The notes beneath the pieces are model-generated. The model saw only the letters and a list, made by a program, of their open reading frames with translations. It was not told the DNA's origin and made no database searches. DNA of 64,000 nt, from positions 248,001 through 312,000 of the forward strand of contig NZ_JAUORX010000004.1 of assembly GCF_030548175.1 (NCBI RefSeq), read 5' to 3'. Of this stretch, positions 52,616 through 60,806 are shown one piece after another. Positions within the stretch are counted from its first letter, which is position 1. Every line of letters starts with the position of its first letter. The DNA is from Cognatishimia sp. 1_MG-2023 (lineage in GTDB: Bacteria > Pseudomonadota > Alphaproteobacteria > Rhodobacterales > Rhodobacteraceae). The position numbers were made by a program, and so were the translations under genes.

Positions 52616-53107
52616 TCAGGCGTCCAATTTCTGGGTGCCACCCGCTTGTGCACGGCGCGCAAGCTCGTTGCGATACAGTGCAACAAAATCAATGGTCTCT
52701 AGGTTCAGTGGTGGGAAGCCACCGTCGCGTGTGATGTCAGAAACAACACGGCGCAGGAACGGGAAGATCATGCGTGGGCATTCAATCAACAAGAATGGGT
52801 GCAGCTGATCTTCTGGCACGCCTTCGATCTGGAAAATGCCGACATAGTCGATTTCCAAAACAAACAGCACATCTTCGCCACCTTTGGCTTTGCTTGTGAT
52901 GTTCAGTTTGATCGCAGATTCATACTGGTTTTCAGCGCCACGCTTTTTAGCGTCTAGATTAACCTGAATTTTCACGTCTGGCTGAACTTCACCCTGCGCG
53001 CCTTTTTGCGCCAGAATGTTTTCGAATGACATGTCACGAATGTACTGTGTCATGACGTTCATTTTGATCTGTGGGGCCTGAGGCGCAGCGCCGTCGTTTT
53101 CAGCCAT
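52616..53107 (-). CDS. secB: Protein-export chaperone SecB
   Basis: A 163-residue tetrameric chaperone holding preproteins for SecA. The conserved segments are YIRDMSFENILAQKG, VQVNLDAKKR and CPRMIFPFLRRVVSDITRDGGFPPLNLETI-like core, reading RMIFPFLRRVVSDI then GGFPPLNLETIDF. Converges on dnaQ; fxsA lies upstream on the same strand with a 59-bp gap. Confidence 0.97.
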   Translation of the reverse strand: MAENDGAAPQAPQIKMNVMTQYIRDMSFENILAQKGAQGEVQPDVKIQVNLDAKKRGAENQYESAIKLNITSKAKGGEDVLFVLEIDYVGIFQIEGVPEDQLHPFLLIECPRMIFPFLRRVVSDITRDGGFPPLNLETIDFVALYRNELARRAQAGGTQKLDA

Positions 53108-53166
53108 GGGTCGTCTCCAATGAATTCAAATTTTGCCGATAGCCTTAACAGGTCAGGCAAGTGGTC

Positions 53167-53661
53167 TCAATGCTTAGTCCAACCAGAGGGTCCATGGGTC
53201 GGTTTTTTGTCCATGTCCACCTCGGCAAATTCGCCGTCGATCACATCTTCATCCGCACGTGTTTGGGCGTGGTAACGCATATCATTCGGATTTCCACCCA
53301 TCGCAAAGTTCTGCACCTTGATCCGGCTACGCGCATATTTGATCACGGCAACCCGAACTGGCGGCATCAGAAACGCAAAACCAACGGCGTCCGTAAAGAA
53401 ACCCGGCGTCAGCAACAAAGCGCCTGCGATCAAGATCATCGCACCATGCGCCAAGGGTTCGGTGGGGTCATTCAACTCTGAAAACGACTGGCGTAGGTTA
53501 CCCATGGCCATCGCACCTTGGTTTCGCACCAACCAAGTGCCTAAAATTGCGGTTAAAACCACGATCAGCAACGTCGGCCACAGGCCAATTGCACCGCCAA
53601 CTTGAATAAACAAGCCAATTTCAATCAGCGGTACCGCCAGAAAAGCCAAGAACAACCACAT
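53167..53661 (-). CDS. fxsA: FxsA family membrane protein
   Basis: A 164-residue cytoplasmic membrane protein. Start MWLFLAFLAVPLIEIGLFIQ (GGAGA ribosome site 8 bases upstream) rather than the longer frame. IGLWPTLLIVVLTAILGTWL and an amphipathic GGNPNDMRYHAQTRAD tail follow. In E. coli FxsA overproduction suppresses F exclusion of phage T7; its normal function is unknown. Two transmembrane segments plus a third around 75-95. Confidence 0.9.
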   Translation of the reverse strand: MWLFLAFLAVPLIEIGLFIQVGGAIGLWPTLLIVVLTAILGTWLVRNQGAMAMGNLRQSFSELNDPTEPLAHGAMILIAGALLLTPGFFTDAVGFAFLMPPVRVAVIKYARSRIKVQNFAMGGNPNDMRYHAQTRADEDVIDGEFAEVDMDKKPTHGPSGWTKH

Positions 53662-53761
53662 ATCGTTTTCTCCTTCACGTCTGCGCGTGTGGACTTGACC
53701 GCGCACGTGACATACATAAGTCCGGTATATGATTGTTTCCATGCCCTGACATGAGGTTCTA

Positions 53762-54415
53762 ATGAATTCGCCAATTATTCAGCTTTTGGTGCTGGCCGGC
53801 ATCGCCGTTTTCCTGATCCTGCGGCTGAAAAATGTGCTCGGCACACGAGATGGCTTTGAAAAGCCTCGCGAGGTTGCATCGCCGACACGCAATGGCCCGT
53901 CTCTCGAAGTGATCGAAGGTGGCCCAGATCGCGATATTATTGATCACGTGCCCGAAGGTAGCGATGCAGCTACTGCACTTAGCAAAATGAAAACTGCTGA
54001 ACCAAGCTTTGGTGTCGGCGAATTCCTCGGCGGCGCCAAGGGTGCCTACGAGATGATCTTGATGGGTTTTGAAAGGGGCGATCTTGCTCCGATCAAAGGG
54101 TTCCTATCTGACGATGTGTACGATGCCTTTGCCTCCGTTGTGGAATCTCGCGAACAGCAAGGTCTCACCATCGAAGCAGAATTCATCGGCGTCCGTGAAA
54201 CCACCTTGCAAGACGCAACGTTCAACGATGCAACCAGCGAAGCCGAGGTCACGGTGCGGTTTATCGGTGAATTGACCTATGTCGTTCGCGACAACGCCGG
54301 TGAAATCGTCGAAGGCAGCGATACCAAAGTGAAGCGTCAGAAAGACGTTTGGACCTTTGCGCGTAGCATGGGCACCGACGATCCGAACTGGCAGCTTGTC
54401 GCAACGGCAGAATGA
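53762..54415 (+). CDS. Tim44/TimA-domain protein
   Basis: A 217-residue protein with an N-terminal anchor IIQLLVLAGIAVFLILRL and a C-terminal Tim44-like domain (FGVGEFLGGAKGAYEMIL, GDLAPIKGFLSDDVYDAFAS, WTFARSMGTDDPNW, a C-terminal LVATAE). Alphaproteobacterial TimA proteins are the ancestors of mitochondrial Tim44 (import motor) but their bacterial role is unclear. It is divergent from fxsA, followed by overlapping mltA (ATGA). Confidence 0.9.
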   Translation: MNSPIIQLLVLAGIAVFLILRLKNVLGTRDGFEKPREVASPTRNGPSLEVIEGGPDRDIIDHVPEGSDAATALSKMKTAEPSFGVGEFLGGAKGAYEMILMGFERGDLAPIKGFLSDDVYDAFASVVESREQQGLTIEAEFIGVRETTLQDATFNDATSEAEVTVRFIGELTYVVRDNAGEIVEGSDTKVKRQKDVWTFARSMGTDDPNWQLVATAE

Positions 54416-55449
54416 TTGCAGCGCTTCGGGCGGCATTGGTGGCGGGGCTTGTCATGACTGGATCAGCGCAAGCATCCGAACCCACCTATAAGATCCTCGA
54501 GTTTTCCGACCTCGAGGGATGGGAACGTGACGACCACCTCGCAGCGATGCGTGTGTTCCAAAGCACCTGTCCCGATCTTGATGCCCCCGATTGGCGCGCC
54601 ATCTGCGCCGCTGCGCCAACCATCGGAAACCCAAAGAAATTCTTCGAACTCCTGTTCCGCCCTGTCCTGATTGAGGACGGCAAAGACATGATGTTCACCG
54701 GCTATTTTGAGCCAGAGCTTCAAGGCTCTCGCGTCCCCACCGCCCGCTACCGCTTCCCAGTATACGCCAAACCACCCGAAGTTCGCCGTGGCACCCAATG
54801 GCTATCTCGTCGCGAGATCGAAACCACCGGCGCGATGGTCGGCCGCGGTCTGGAAATCGCTTGGGTCGATGACTCGGTTGAATTGTTCTTCTTGCAAATC
54901 CAAGGCTCCGGTCGCATCCGCCTGCCCGACGGCAGCGCGATCCGCGTAGGTTATGGTGGCAAAAACGGTCACCCTTACCGATCTGTTGGCACCGAACTCG
55001 TGCGACGTGGCACTTACTCACCTCACCAAGTTTCGGCGCAAGTGATCCAAAGCTGGGTTAAACGAAACCCAATTGATGGCGCCGAATTGCTGCGCCACAA
55101 TCCATCCTACGTGTTTTTCCGCACCGTGAACCAAGTCCCCGCCCACAAAGGCCCCCTTGGCGCGATGAACCGCTCTATCACAGAACTCCGCTCCGTTGCC
55201 GTTGATCCGGCCTACACGCCTCTTGGTGCCCCCGTCTGGATCGAGAAAAAGGGCGATAACCCCATGAACCGCCTGATGGTCGCCCAGGACACCGGCTCAG
55301 CCATCAAAGGCGCACAGCGCGCTGACATCTTCATGGGCACCGGCGACGAAGCCGGTCGCAAAGCCGGCCGTCTACGTGACCCTGGCCGCATGATCGTGTT
55401 ATTGCCAATCCAACGGGCCTATGCGCTGTTGCCTGAGGCGGTGATGTGA
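54412..55449 (+). CDS. mltA: Membrane-bound lytic murein transglycosylase A
   Basis: A 345-residue peptidoglycan-cleaving enzyme. Signal MIAALRAALVAGLVMTGSAQ, no lipobox cysteine seen, so it is probably periplasmic rather than lipidated. MltA core: TGYFEPELQGSRVPTARY, FFLQIQGSGRIRLPDGS, and the 3D domain AQDTGSAIKGAQRADIFMG with the catalytic Asp pair. Lies in a Tim44-mltA-smr overlapping run. Confidence 0.95.
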   Translation: MIAALRAALVAGLVMTGSAQASEPTYKILEFSDLEGWERDDHLAAMRVFQSTCPDLDAPDWRAICAAAPTIGNPKKFFELLFRPVLIEDGKDMMFTGYFEPELQGSRVPTARYRFPVYAKPPEVRRGTQWLSRREIETTGAMVGRGLEIAWVDDSVELFFLQIQGSGRIRLPDGSAIRVGYGGKNGHPYRSVGTELVRRGTYSPHQVSAQVIQSWVKRNPIDGAELLRHNPSYVFFRTVNQVPAHKGPLGAMNRSITELRSVAVDPAYTPLGAPVWIEKKGDNPMNRLMVAQDTGSAIKGAQRADIFMGTGDEAGRKAGRLRDPGRMIVLLPIQRAYALLPEAVM

Positions 55450-56042
55450 AAAAACGCAAATTGTCGAAAGAGGATCAGGATCTCTGGCGCAAAGTGTCAG
55501 AGACGACAGAGCGCATGCACGCCGCCCCTCTGCGCCCTGAACCCAGCCCACAAAACAAAACGCTGCCAATCCCTGATCCGGTTGAAACCCATCACGCCCG
55601 CCTGCGCGAATTCGAGCTAGGGTCCAAAGCCAAACCTAAAGGCTACGGTCACAACTTAATGCCGTCCATTTCCGAACGCGTCGCCGCCCAGCCAGTCCAG
55701 ATGGATCAAAAAGCCTATGGCCGCATGAAGCGCGGCAAGCTTGTCCCACAGGGCAAAATTGATCTGCACGGAATGACACTCGACCAAGCGCACCCAGCGC
55801 TGGTGGGCTTCATTATGCGCTCCTATGGCGAGGGTAAGCGACTGGTCCTTGTTGTCACCGGCAAAGGCAAACTCAAACAGGATGACGGCCCCATTCCCGT
55901 CCGTCGCGGCGTGTTGAAACATCAGGTGCCATCATGGCTCGCCATGGCCCCCCTGCGCCAAGTCGTGATGCAAGTTACAGAAGCCCACCTAAAACACGGC
56001 GGTAGCGGCGCGTATTACGTCTATTTGCGACGGGTGCGTTAA
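55446..56042 (+). CDS. Smr-domain protein
   Basis: A 198-residue protein with a C-terminal Smr domain: KIDLHGMTLDQAHPALVGFI (DLHG motif), LVLVVTGKGKLKQ and GVLKHQVPSWL (~100-198), preceded by a basic low-complexity region. Smr domains are nicking endonucleases or RNA-binding. The start is GTG overlapping the mltA stop. The stop TAA shares TTAA with the TAA of the convergent DUF900 gene. Confidence 0.9.
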   Translation: MKKRKLSKEDQDLWRKVSETTERMHAAPLRPEPSPQNKTLPIPDPVETHHARLREFELGSKAKPKGYGHNLMPSISERVAAQPVQMDQKAYGRMKRGKLVPQGKIDLHGMTLDQAHPALVGFIMRSYGEGKRLVLVVTGKGKLKQDDGPIPVRRGVLKHQVPSWLAMAPLRQVVMQVTEAHLKHGGSGAYYVYLRRVR

Positions 56043-57175
56043 CCGCCAACCGGTTCAGATGCCGGCGACAACACCCACTTAATCGCGTTGTTCACCCGTT
56101 TGGCAGACACACCAATCCGGCGCCCACCAACGGCAATCTCGCGCAATTGCCCTGCCCCGTTTTGGATCAGCTTTTGCAGCCCACCGCTTTTGAACAACCC
56201 AAGCATTTCGGGTGACGTCGCAATGGTAAAGTGATCGCCATAAACGCCATTTGCAAAGTCCGTTATGTCAAAGAACAGGATCGGATAATCCCCCAGTTGA
56301 CTAATGTCGCTGTCATTCCCCAACCGTTTTTCCCGCCCGTTGATCAGGCCCGAAATCTCAAGCGCGCGGTCGCGTTCAGAGACAAACACAATGAACGGTT
56401 CCGGCAGCGTCTGAATGCTCTCAAGCTGGTTCTTAAACACATCCAGATCAATATCCGGCGCGATCAGCACCACACCTGCAAGGTTCCTGCGCGCCCAGCC
56501 CGGTTGCTTCAACTCAGTCTGGCGCAACGTCTCCATCGCCAGCATCGCACCCATTGAATGCGCCACCAAAAACGGCGGTGTTCCAGAGGCGTTCCGCGTC
56601 GCAATCAACGCCTCTTGCAATCCATCGCGGCTAAACAAAATGCTGTCTTGGTCATGGGCATATCCCAAAACCTTTGCCGCACTCGGCCAAGAAAACGTCA
56701 CCTGCGCTCCGGGCGCATCCGCATCATGCAAAATCTGCGCATGGCGATACACAGCCTCGGAATAGCTGGTGTTAAATCCATGCACGAAAAACGTCACATC
56801 CGTGATGTCCGAAGACGCCTTGGGCACGGCCCGACGTAGCGCGGCTTGGTAATCCGCTTGCCCGTCAAACGCCTTTATATCTGAAATGGTGAAATGGCGT
56901 TCCGGGTTCGGGTTCTCGTGCCGGGTTTTTATCAACCCCGGCTCGTGACTTGGCGGCACAGAAACAGTCACACGCTGATACGCAACCTCGCTGGATCGCT
57001 GCAAATCAAACGCCCCATCCGCCCGCATATCGCGATTGGTCGCAACAAAGATCTGCCGAGCCGTTCCGACGTTCACCGCATCAGGTTTGACAACAAGGAT
57101 TTCGCGATCCGCGCAGGATGCAATAAAAATGGGCAAAACAATCGCCAATAAACGAAAACGCATTACGTGAAACAC
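56039..57175 (-). CDS. DUF900-family alpha/beta hydrolase lipoprotein
   Basis: A 378-residue secreted hydrolase. Lipoprotein signal VMRFRLLAIVLPIFIASCAD, lipobox IASC. The DUF900 core has DVTFFVHGFNTSYSEAVYRH, FSWPSAAKVLGYAHDQDSI, LVAHSMGAMLAMETLR (nucleophile Ser) and a C-terminal GDHFTIATSP His. Function unknown; probably cell-envelope esterase. GTG at 57173-57175 or ATG at 57161-57163 may be the start. The 5' end holds a degenerate parS half. Convergent with smr by 4 bp. Confidence 0.82.
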   Translation of the reverse strand: MFHVMRFRLLAIVLPIFIASCADREILVVKPDAVNVGTARQIFVATNRDMRADGAFDLQRSSEVAYQRVTVSVPPSHEPGLIKTRHENPNPERHFTISDIKAFDGQADYQAALRRAVPKASSDITDVTFFVHGFNTSYSEAVYRHAQILHDADAPGAQVTFSWPSAAKVLGYAHDQDSILFSRDGLQEALIATRNASGTPPFLVAHSMGAMLAMETLRQTELKQPGWARRNLAGVVLIAPDIDLDVFKNQLESIQTLPEPFIVFVSERDRALEISGLINGREKRLGNDSDISQLGDYPILFFDITDFANGVYGDHFTIATSPEMLGLFKSGGLQKLIQNGAGQLREIAVGGRRIGVSAKRVNNAIKWVLSPASEPVGG

Positions 57176-57180
57176 CCACT

Positions 57181-57211
57181 AAAAAACCCGCTGAAACTAT
57201 GTCTCAGCGGG
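57181..57211 (-). terminator. Terminator after hslU
   Basis: On the minus strand CCCGCTGA pairs with TCAGCGGG (8 bp plus one further pair) followed by TTTTTT, 24 bp after the hslU stop. Confidence 0.9.
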
Positions 57212-57234
57212 CCGTTGTTTACCAGTCGTTATTC

Positions 57235-58542
57235 TTACAGAACATACCGCGACACATCGGTGGATTTGGTCAATTCACCAAGGTTCTTATCCACAAACGC
57301 AGCATCCACCGTCACCTCGCTACCGGATTGATCCGGCGCGTTGAATGACAGCTCTTCGAACACGCGCTCTAGCACCGTGTACAACCGCCGCGCGCCAATG
57401 TTTTCAACCGATTGGTTCACATCCGCCGCAATCTTCGCTAGCGCTGCAATGCCCTCCGGTGTGAACGTCACAGTCACCTCTTCGGTCGCCATCAATGCTG
57501 TATATTGCAACGTCAACGCATTGTCGGTTTCCGTTAGAATTCGCACAAAATCCTCTTCGGTCAGCGCGCGCAGTTCAACCCGAATAGGCAAACGTCCCTG
57601 CAATTCCGGCAACAGATCACTTGGCTTTGCAATGTGGAACGCACCCGAGGCGATGAACAGGATATGATCCGTCTTCACCGGACCATGTTTCGTGCTTACG
57701 GTTGTGCCTTCGATCAAAGGCAGCAAGTCCCGCTGCACACCTTCACGCGACACATCTGCCCCACGCGCATCAGAGCGCGCACAAACCTTGTCGATCTCAT
57801 CCAAGAACACGATGCCGTTCTGCTCTACGCTTTCCAGTGCCAGCTTGTTAACCGCCTCGTCATCCAACAGCTTGTCTGCCTCTTCACCAAGCAGCACGTC
57901 ATAGCTTTCAGCAACGGTCAGGCGTTTCTTCGTTTTACGGCCACCCATGGCTTTGCCAAACAGGTCACCCAAATTCATCATACCCATCTGACTGCCCGGT
58001 TGACCCGGCATATCAAACATCGACATCGGGTTGCTGCTATCTGCAACTTCCAGCTCGATCACGGTATCGTCCAGCAAACCCGCATGCAGCTTTTTGCGGA
58101 ACATGTCCCGCGTTGCGTCACGCGCATCTTCGCCGGCAATCGCTTCGATCACACGTTCCTCGGCCGCCTTCTGGGCCTTCACCTTCACGTCTTCACGCAT
58201 CTGCTCGCGGGTCTGCAAAATCGCAGCATCCACCAGATCGCGAATGATCTGTTCAACATCGCGACCCACATAGCCAACTTCGGTAAACTTCGTTGCCTCA
58301 ACCTTTAGAAACGGCGCCTTCGCCAGTTTCGCCAAGCGACGGCTGATTTCGGTTTTACCAACGCCGGTTGGTCCAATCATCAAGATGTTCTTTGGATAGA
58401 CTTCATCGCGCAGATCATCGCCAAGCTGCTTACGCCGCCAACGGTTCCGCAAAGCCACAGCCACCGCACGTTTTGCGTCATTTTGGCCGATGATAAAGCG
58501 ATCAAGTTCTGAAACGATCTCGCGTGGGGTCAAGTCAGTCAT
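57235..58542 (-). CDS. hslU: HslU, ATPase subunit of the HslUV protease
   Basis: A 435-residue AAA+ unfoldase that feeds the HslV peptidase. [20 protein letters not shown] at the N-terminus, Walker [17 protein letters not shown], the central I-domain (~100-240), Walker [12 protein letters not shown] and [17 protein letters not shown]. The ATG at 58540-58542 gives the conserved N-terminus; the longer in-frame ORF upstream is not homologous. Its start lies 613 bp from hslV's stop and is separated from it by an opposite-strand DM13 gene, so it needs its own promoter. Confidence 0.97.
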   Translation of the reverse strand: MTDLTPREIVSELDRFIIGQNDAKRAVAVALRNRWRRKQLGDDLRDEVYPKNILMIGPTGVGKTEISRRLAKLAKAPFLKVEATKFTEVGYVGRDVEQIIRDLVDAAILQTREQMREDVKVKAQKAAEERVIEAIAGEDARDATRDMFRKKLHAGLLDDTVIELEVADSSNPMSMFDMPGQPGSQMGMMNLGDLFGKAMGGRKTKKRLTVAESYDVLLGEEADKLLDDEAVNKLALESVEQNGIVFLDEIDKVCARSDARGADVSREGVQRDLLPLIEGTTVSTKHGPVKTDHILFIASGAFHIAKPSDLLPELQGRLPIRVELRALTEEDFVRILTETDNALTLQYTALMATEEVTVTFTPEGIAALAKIAADVNQSVENIGARRLYTVLERVFEELSFNAPDQSGSEVTVDAAFVDKNLGELTKSTDVSRYVL

Positions 58543-58707
58543 AGTTCTATCCAAATGATTGTAAACGGAACCTAAGCACACTGTAAGAAAACGCAAGTGA
58601 TGACATTCATTCACACCAGATGAGCAGATCGTGAGGCCTGGTTTTATTTCTGATCCGGCTCTCCAGATGACTACGACGAAGACAACAATCAAAAAATAGG
58701 ATTTACT

Positions 58708-59118
58708 ATGATCAATCGTCGTTCATTTTTTAAGTCAACAGCCACAGCAGGGGCAGCGTTGGTAGTAGGATCACTCGCGACTTCTGCGGTGGCCATGACC
58801 AAAGACGTCACTTCATCTGGCACATTCCAAGGTCGTAGCAACCACATCACAACCGGCGGTGTGTCCTTGTATAAAGAAGGTGATCAGTATTTTGTCGAAC
58901 TGGCCGACGATTTCTCACTTGATGGCGGCCCAGACCCACGCGTTGGTTTCGGTAAAGACGGGGAATATGACCGCGACGGTTACCTTGGCGCGTTGATCAG
59001 CCTGAAAGGCAAGCAAGTTTACGCTCTGCCAAAAATCTGGGATCCAAAGAAATGGGATCAAGTATATATCTGGTGTGAAGTTGCAGGCGTGCCTCTGGGC
59101 GTTGCCGACCTAAAGTAA
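58708..59118 (+). CDS. Exported DM13-domain protein between hslU and hslV
   Basis: A 136-residue protein. The Tat-type signal is [20 protein letters not shown] with cleavage near AVA-M. The rest is a DM13 domain (~40-136): [40 protein letters not shown] and [20 protein letters not shown], ending in the conserved [16 protein letters not shown]13 domains are proposed electron-transfer or redox-protein modules, with one Cys conserved (WCEV). It lies on the plus strand between the minus-strand genes hslU and hslV, antisense in orientation but not overlapping. Confidence 0.85.
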   Translation: MINRRSFFKSTATAGAALVVGSLATSAVAMTKDVTSSGTFQGRSNHITTGGVSLYKEGDQYFVELADDFSLDGGPDPRVGFGKDGEYDRDGYLGALISLKGKQVYALPKIWDPKKWDQVYIWCEVAGVPLGVADLK

Positions 59119-59140
59119 CTTTACCAAAGTAATGTTACCA

Positions 59141-59174
59141 AAAAGGTCTGAGGCTTACGCCTCAGGCCTTATTT
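59141..59174. terminator. Hairpin covering the end of hslV and facing the DM13 gene
   Basis: GGTCTGAGGC (59145-59154) pairs with GCCTCAGGCC (59159-59168), one G-T wobble, TTAC loop. On the minus strand it is followed by TTTTT-like sequence (AAAA at 59141-59144), so hslV transcription ends as its stop codon (TAA at 59155-59157) is read. On the plus strand TTATTTTTT after it could also end the DM13 transcript. Confidence 0.85.
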
Positions 59175-59718
59175 TTTCGACAGTCAACCGACCATTTGTG
59201 TAAACACAAATATCAGCGGCAATCGCCATGGCGGCACGCGCCACTTCTTCGGCATCACGATCGCTGTCCATCATGCCGCGCGCGGCTGCCAAGGCGTAGT
59301 TCCCGCCAGAGCCAATCGCCGTCACATCATGTTCAGGTTCCAATACATCCCCTGCCCCTGTGATGACAAAAATATCAGAGCCATCTGACACAATCAGCAT
59401 CGCTTCGAGCTTTTGCAGGTATTTGTCTGTCCGCCAGTCTTTTGCCAACTCAACAGACGCACGCGCCAATTGACCCGGTGTGGCTTCTAGCTTGGCCTCA
59501 AGCCGCTCCAACAATGTGAATGCATCCGCGGTCGATCCTGCAAAGCCGGCAACAACTTCGTGCCCACCTGGTTTCAAGCGACGCACTTTACGCGCCGATC
59601 CCTTGATCACTGTTTGACCAAGGCTCACTTGCCCGTCACCCGCGATCACAACCTCGCCGCCCTTTTTGACGCCAATGATCGTCGTGCCGTGCCAACCGGG
59701 GAAAGTGTCGTCTGCCAT
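59155..59718 (-). CDS. hslV: HslV, peptidase subunit of the HslUV protease
   Basis: A 187-residue N-terminal-nucleophile peptidase. An 11-residue propeptide ([11 protein letters not shown]) precedes the catalytic Thr of [53 protein letters not shown] and MLIVSDG follow. Normal length. GGAGG lies 5-9 bases before the ATG. Its own terminator overlaps the stop, unlike the usual hslVU operon. Confidence 0.97.
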   Translation of the reverse strand: MADDTFPGWHGTTIIGVKKGGEVVIAGDGQVSLGQTVIKGSARKVRRLKPGGHEVVAGFAGSTADAFTLLERLEAKLEATPGQLARASVELAKDWRTDKYLQKLEAMLIVSDGSDIFVITGAGDVLEPEHDVTAIGSGGNYALAAARGMMDSDRDAEEVARAAMAIAADICVYTNGRLTVEKIRPEA

Positions 59719-59746
59719 GGAATGCCTCCGTTAAACTAGAAATGAA

Positions 59747-59776
59747 TATATGGTCTGGCTATCGGGCAGGCGCAAG
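59747..59776 (-). promoter_or_regulatory. Candidate heat-shock-type promoter of hslV
   Basis: On the minus strand CTTG (59776-59773) and CCATATA (59753-59747) are 19 bp apart. This resembles a sigma-32-type promoter though the spacing is slightly long. It predicts a short leader of about 25 bases. Confidence 0.35.
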
Positions 59777-59852
59777 CGTTTGCCGAGAATCAGCTTGGGC
59801 GTTGCGTGGATTGTTCACCAAATTAACGAATTCAACGGCAGGATCCGGGAAT

Positions 59853-59879
59853 CGTACGTTTCACGTTACGAAACGTACG
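59853..59879. promoter_or_regulatory. 27-bp palindrome with parS-like core, candidate operator
   Basis: Ten-base arms CGTACGTTTC and GAAACGTACG flank ACGTTAC. The inner part GTTTC-ACGTTAC-GAAAC is parS (GTTTC-ACGT-GAAAC) with three extra bases between the arms. It lies 135 bp upstream of hslV's start. Confidence 0.6.
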
Positions 59880-60039
59880 AAACTCCACTTCGCTATTTAT
59901 GAATCCGGCGTACTTTGTGGATGTGATGAATTAATCACGCCATATATCGTAGGTGGTTCGGTGGCCGATGGAATTAATTCTCACGCTAATTCAAAAGGTT
60001 AACGGTAAGAATGGTAAGGATTTCCGGAGGTTTTGAGGT

Positions 60040-60090
60040 ATGCAAGAAACGCAGGTCGGGACTGATTTTTGGACATTTGTGGAATCTTAG
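60040..60090 (+). CDS. Possible 16-residue leader peptide
   Basis: ATG CAA ... TAG with GGAGG (60026-60030) nine bases upstream, encoding MQETQVGTDFWTFVES. It ends 63 bases before the DUF1127 start. The region 60108-60130 then forms alternative stems (see findings). It could be a regulatory leader or an accidental ORF. Confidence 0.3.
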   Translation: MQETQVGTDFWTFVES

Positions 60091-60107
60091 ACCCAAGCCT
60101 AGATAGG

Positions 60108-60130
60108 CCCTGCAACCGACACAGGGTCGG
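60108..60130 (+). promoter_or_regulatory. Competing stems in the DUF1127 leader
   Basis: CCCTG (60108-60112) can pair with CAGGG (60122-60126), and CCGAC (60116-60120) with GTCGG (60126-60130). The two are interleaved and share one G, so they are alternatives or form an H-type pseudoknot. They sit between the candidate leader ORF and the ribosome site (AAGGA, 60141-60145). Confidence 0.4.
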
Positions 60131-60153
60131 CTGACAATCAAAGGAAATGACAC

Positions 60154-60345
60154 ATGGCTACTCAAGCAATCGCCGCGCAAGTTTCTTTCGGAGCAGTCGA
60201 AACTCTCCGAGAGTTCAACCTGGTTAAAGAAATTAAAACAGCGTTTTCAACGTGGTACAGTAAGCATCAGACACGCAAAACTTTGCTTTCTTTGTCTGAA
60301 GAGCAACTCGAAGACATCGGTCTTTGCCGCGCAGACGTTCTGTAA
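60154..60345 (+). CDS. DUF1127 (YjiS-like) small protein
   Basis: A 63-residue protein. Its C-terminal half has the DUF1127 pattern: SKHQTRKTLLSLSEEQLEDI then GLCRADVL. Arg-rich short DUF1127 proteins affect RNA or phosphate-metabolism in other alphaproteobacteria. The start has AAGGA nine bases upstream. It is monocistronic, closed by the hairpin at 60395-60436. Confidence 0.88.
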   Translation: MATQAIAAQVSFGAVETLREFNLVKEIKTAFSTWYSKHQTRKTLLSLSEEQLEDIGLCRADVL

Positions 60346-60394
60346 GCCCAAAGAATTATAGGGTCCGACTCTCCCCCCTTTGTTGGACCAACTC

Positions 60395-60436
60395 AAAGCC
60401 GCGCTGATACCTTCAGAGCGGCTTTTATTATTTTAT
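60395..60436 (+). terminator. Terminator after the DUF1127 gene
   Basis: AAAGCCGC (60395-60402) pairs with GCGGCTTT (60418-60425), with an inner CTGA/TCAG stem, then TTTTATTATTTT. Confidence 0.9.
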
Positions 60437-60437
60437 A

Positions 60438-60806
60438 TCAATCGTTTGACTGAACCCACTTACCAGTCTGATCCGGCACATAAGCTTCAATCGCAGCCGT
60501 CGCCACAACATGAAATGTGCCCGCCTCTTCGTCGTGTACATTCAAGCCACCCTTAACCGCACGCACCTCTGCGACGCCCCGCGGAAGGTCCGCCGCAACA
60601 GCGTCGCAATCCACTTTGTCCGGCTCAGCCACGCCGATTGTGACCTGAACGGACATCTCGGAATGGTCCATATTTATCTTTGAAAACAAAGTAATAGACG
60701 AATGGTGCAAGGCATCCTGAACCGCGCGCTTTGCGGCCTTGGTGTAATCCTGACCGTACAAATCATTGCCGGTCCCCATCTCTAGAATGATGCGTTTCTT
60801 GCTCAT
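60438..60806 (-). CDS. Lin0512-family protein (second of a tandem pair)
   Basis: A 122-residue protein of unknown function. The pattern E-x-G-x-G-x-x-L-x-x-x-D-Y-T-x-A-A-x-R-A at the N-terminus (LEMGTGNDLYGQDYTKAAKR) is shared with its upstream neighbour, as are DALHHSSI, VTIGVAEPDKVD and GGLNVHD. No catalytic residues are known; the His, Glu and Asp-Tyr positions are candidates. ATGA overlap with the upstream gene at 60803-60806. Probably forms a hetero-oligomer with it. Confidence 0.8.
   Translation of the reverse strand: MSKKRIILEMGTGNDLYGQDYTKAAKRAVQDALHHSSITLFSKINMDHSEMSVQVTIGVAEPDKVDCDAVAADLPRGVAEVRAVKGGLNVHDEEAGTFHVVATAAIEAYVPDQTGKWVQSND

Larger units (their letters stand above)
59719..60153. 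other. Gene-free 435-bp region between hslV and a DUF1127 gene
   Basis: It contains a possible sigma-32-like promoter for hslV, a 27-bp palindrome (59853-59879), a 16-codon ORF with a good ribosome site (60040-60090) and a pair of competing stems (60108-60130). A longer ORF on the plus strand (59742-60002) crosses the promoter area and shows no recognisable protein features, so I do not call it. Confidence 0.7.

Noticed and set aside
58543-58692. 50-codon extension before hslU
   Set aside because: HslU proteins begin MTDLTPREI-like; the extra stretch is intergenic DNA.
59742-60002. 86-codon ORF on the plus strand upstream of hslV
   Set aside because: It begins inside the hslV 5' region, lacks a ribosome site and shows no protein-like pattern; the region is better explained as promoter and operator DNA.
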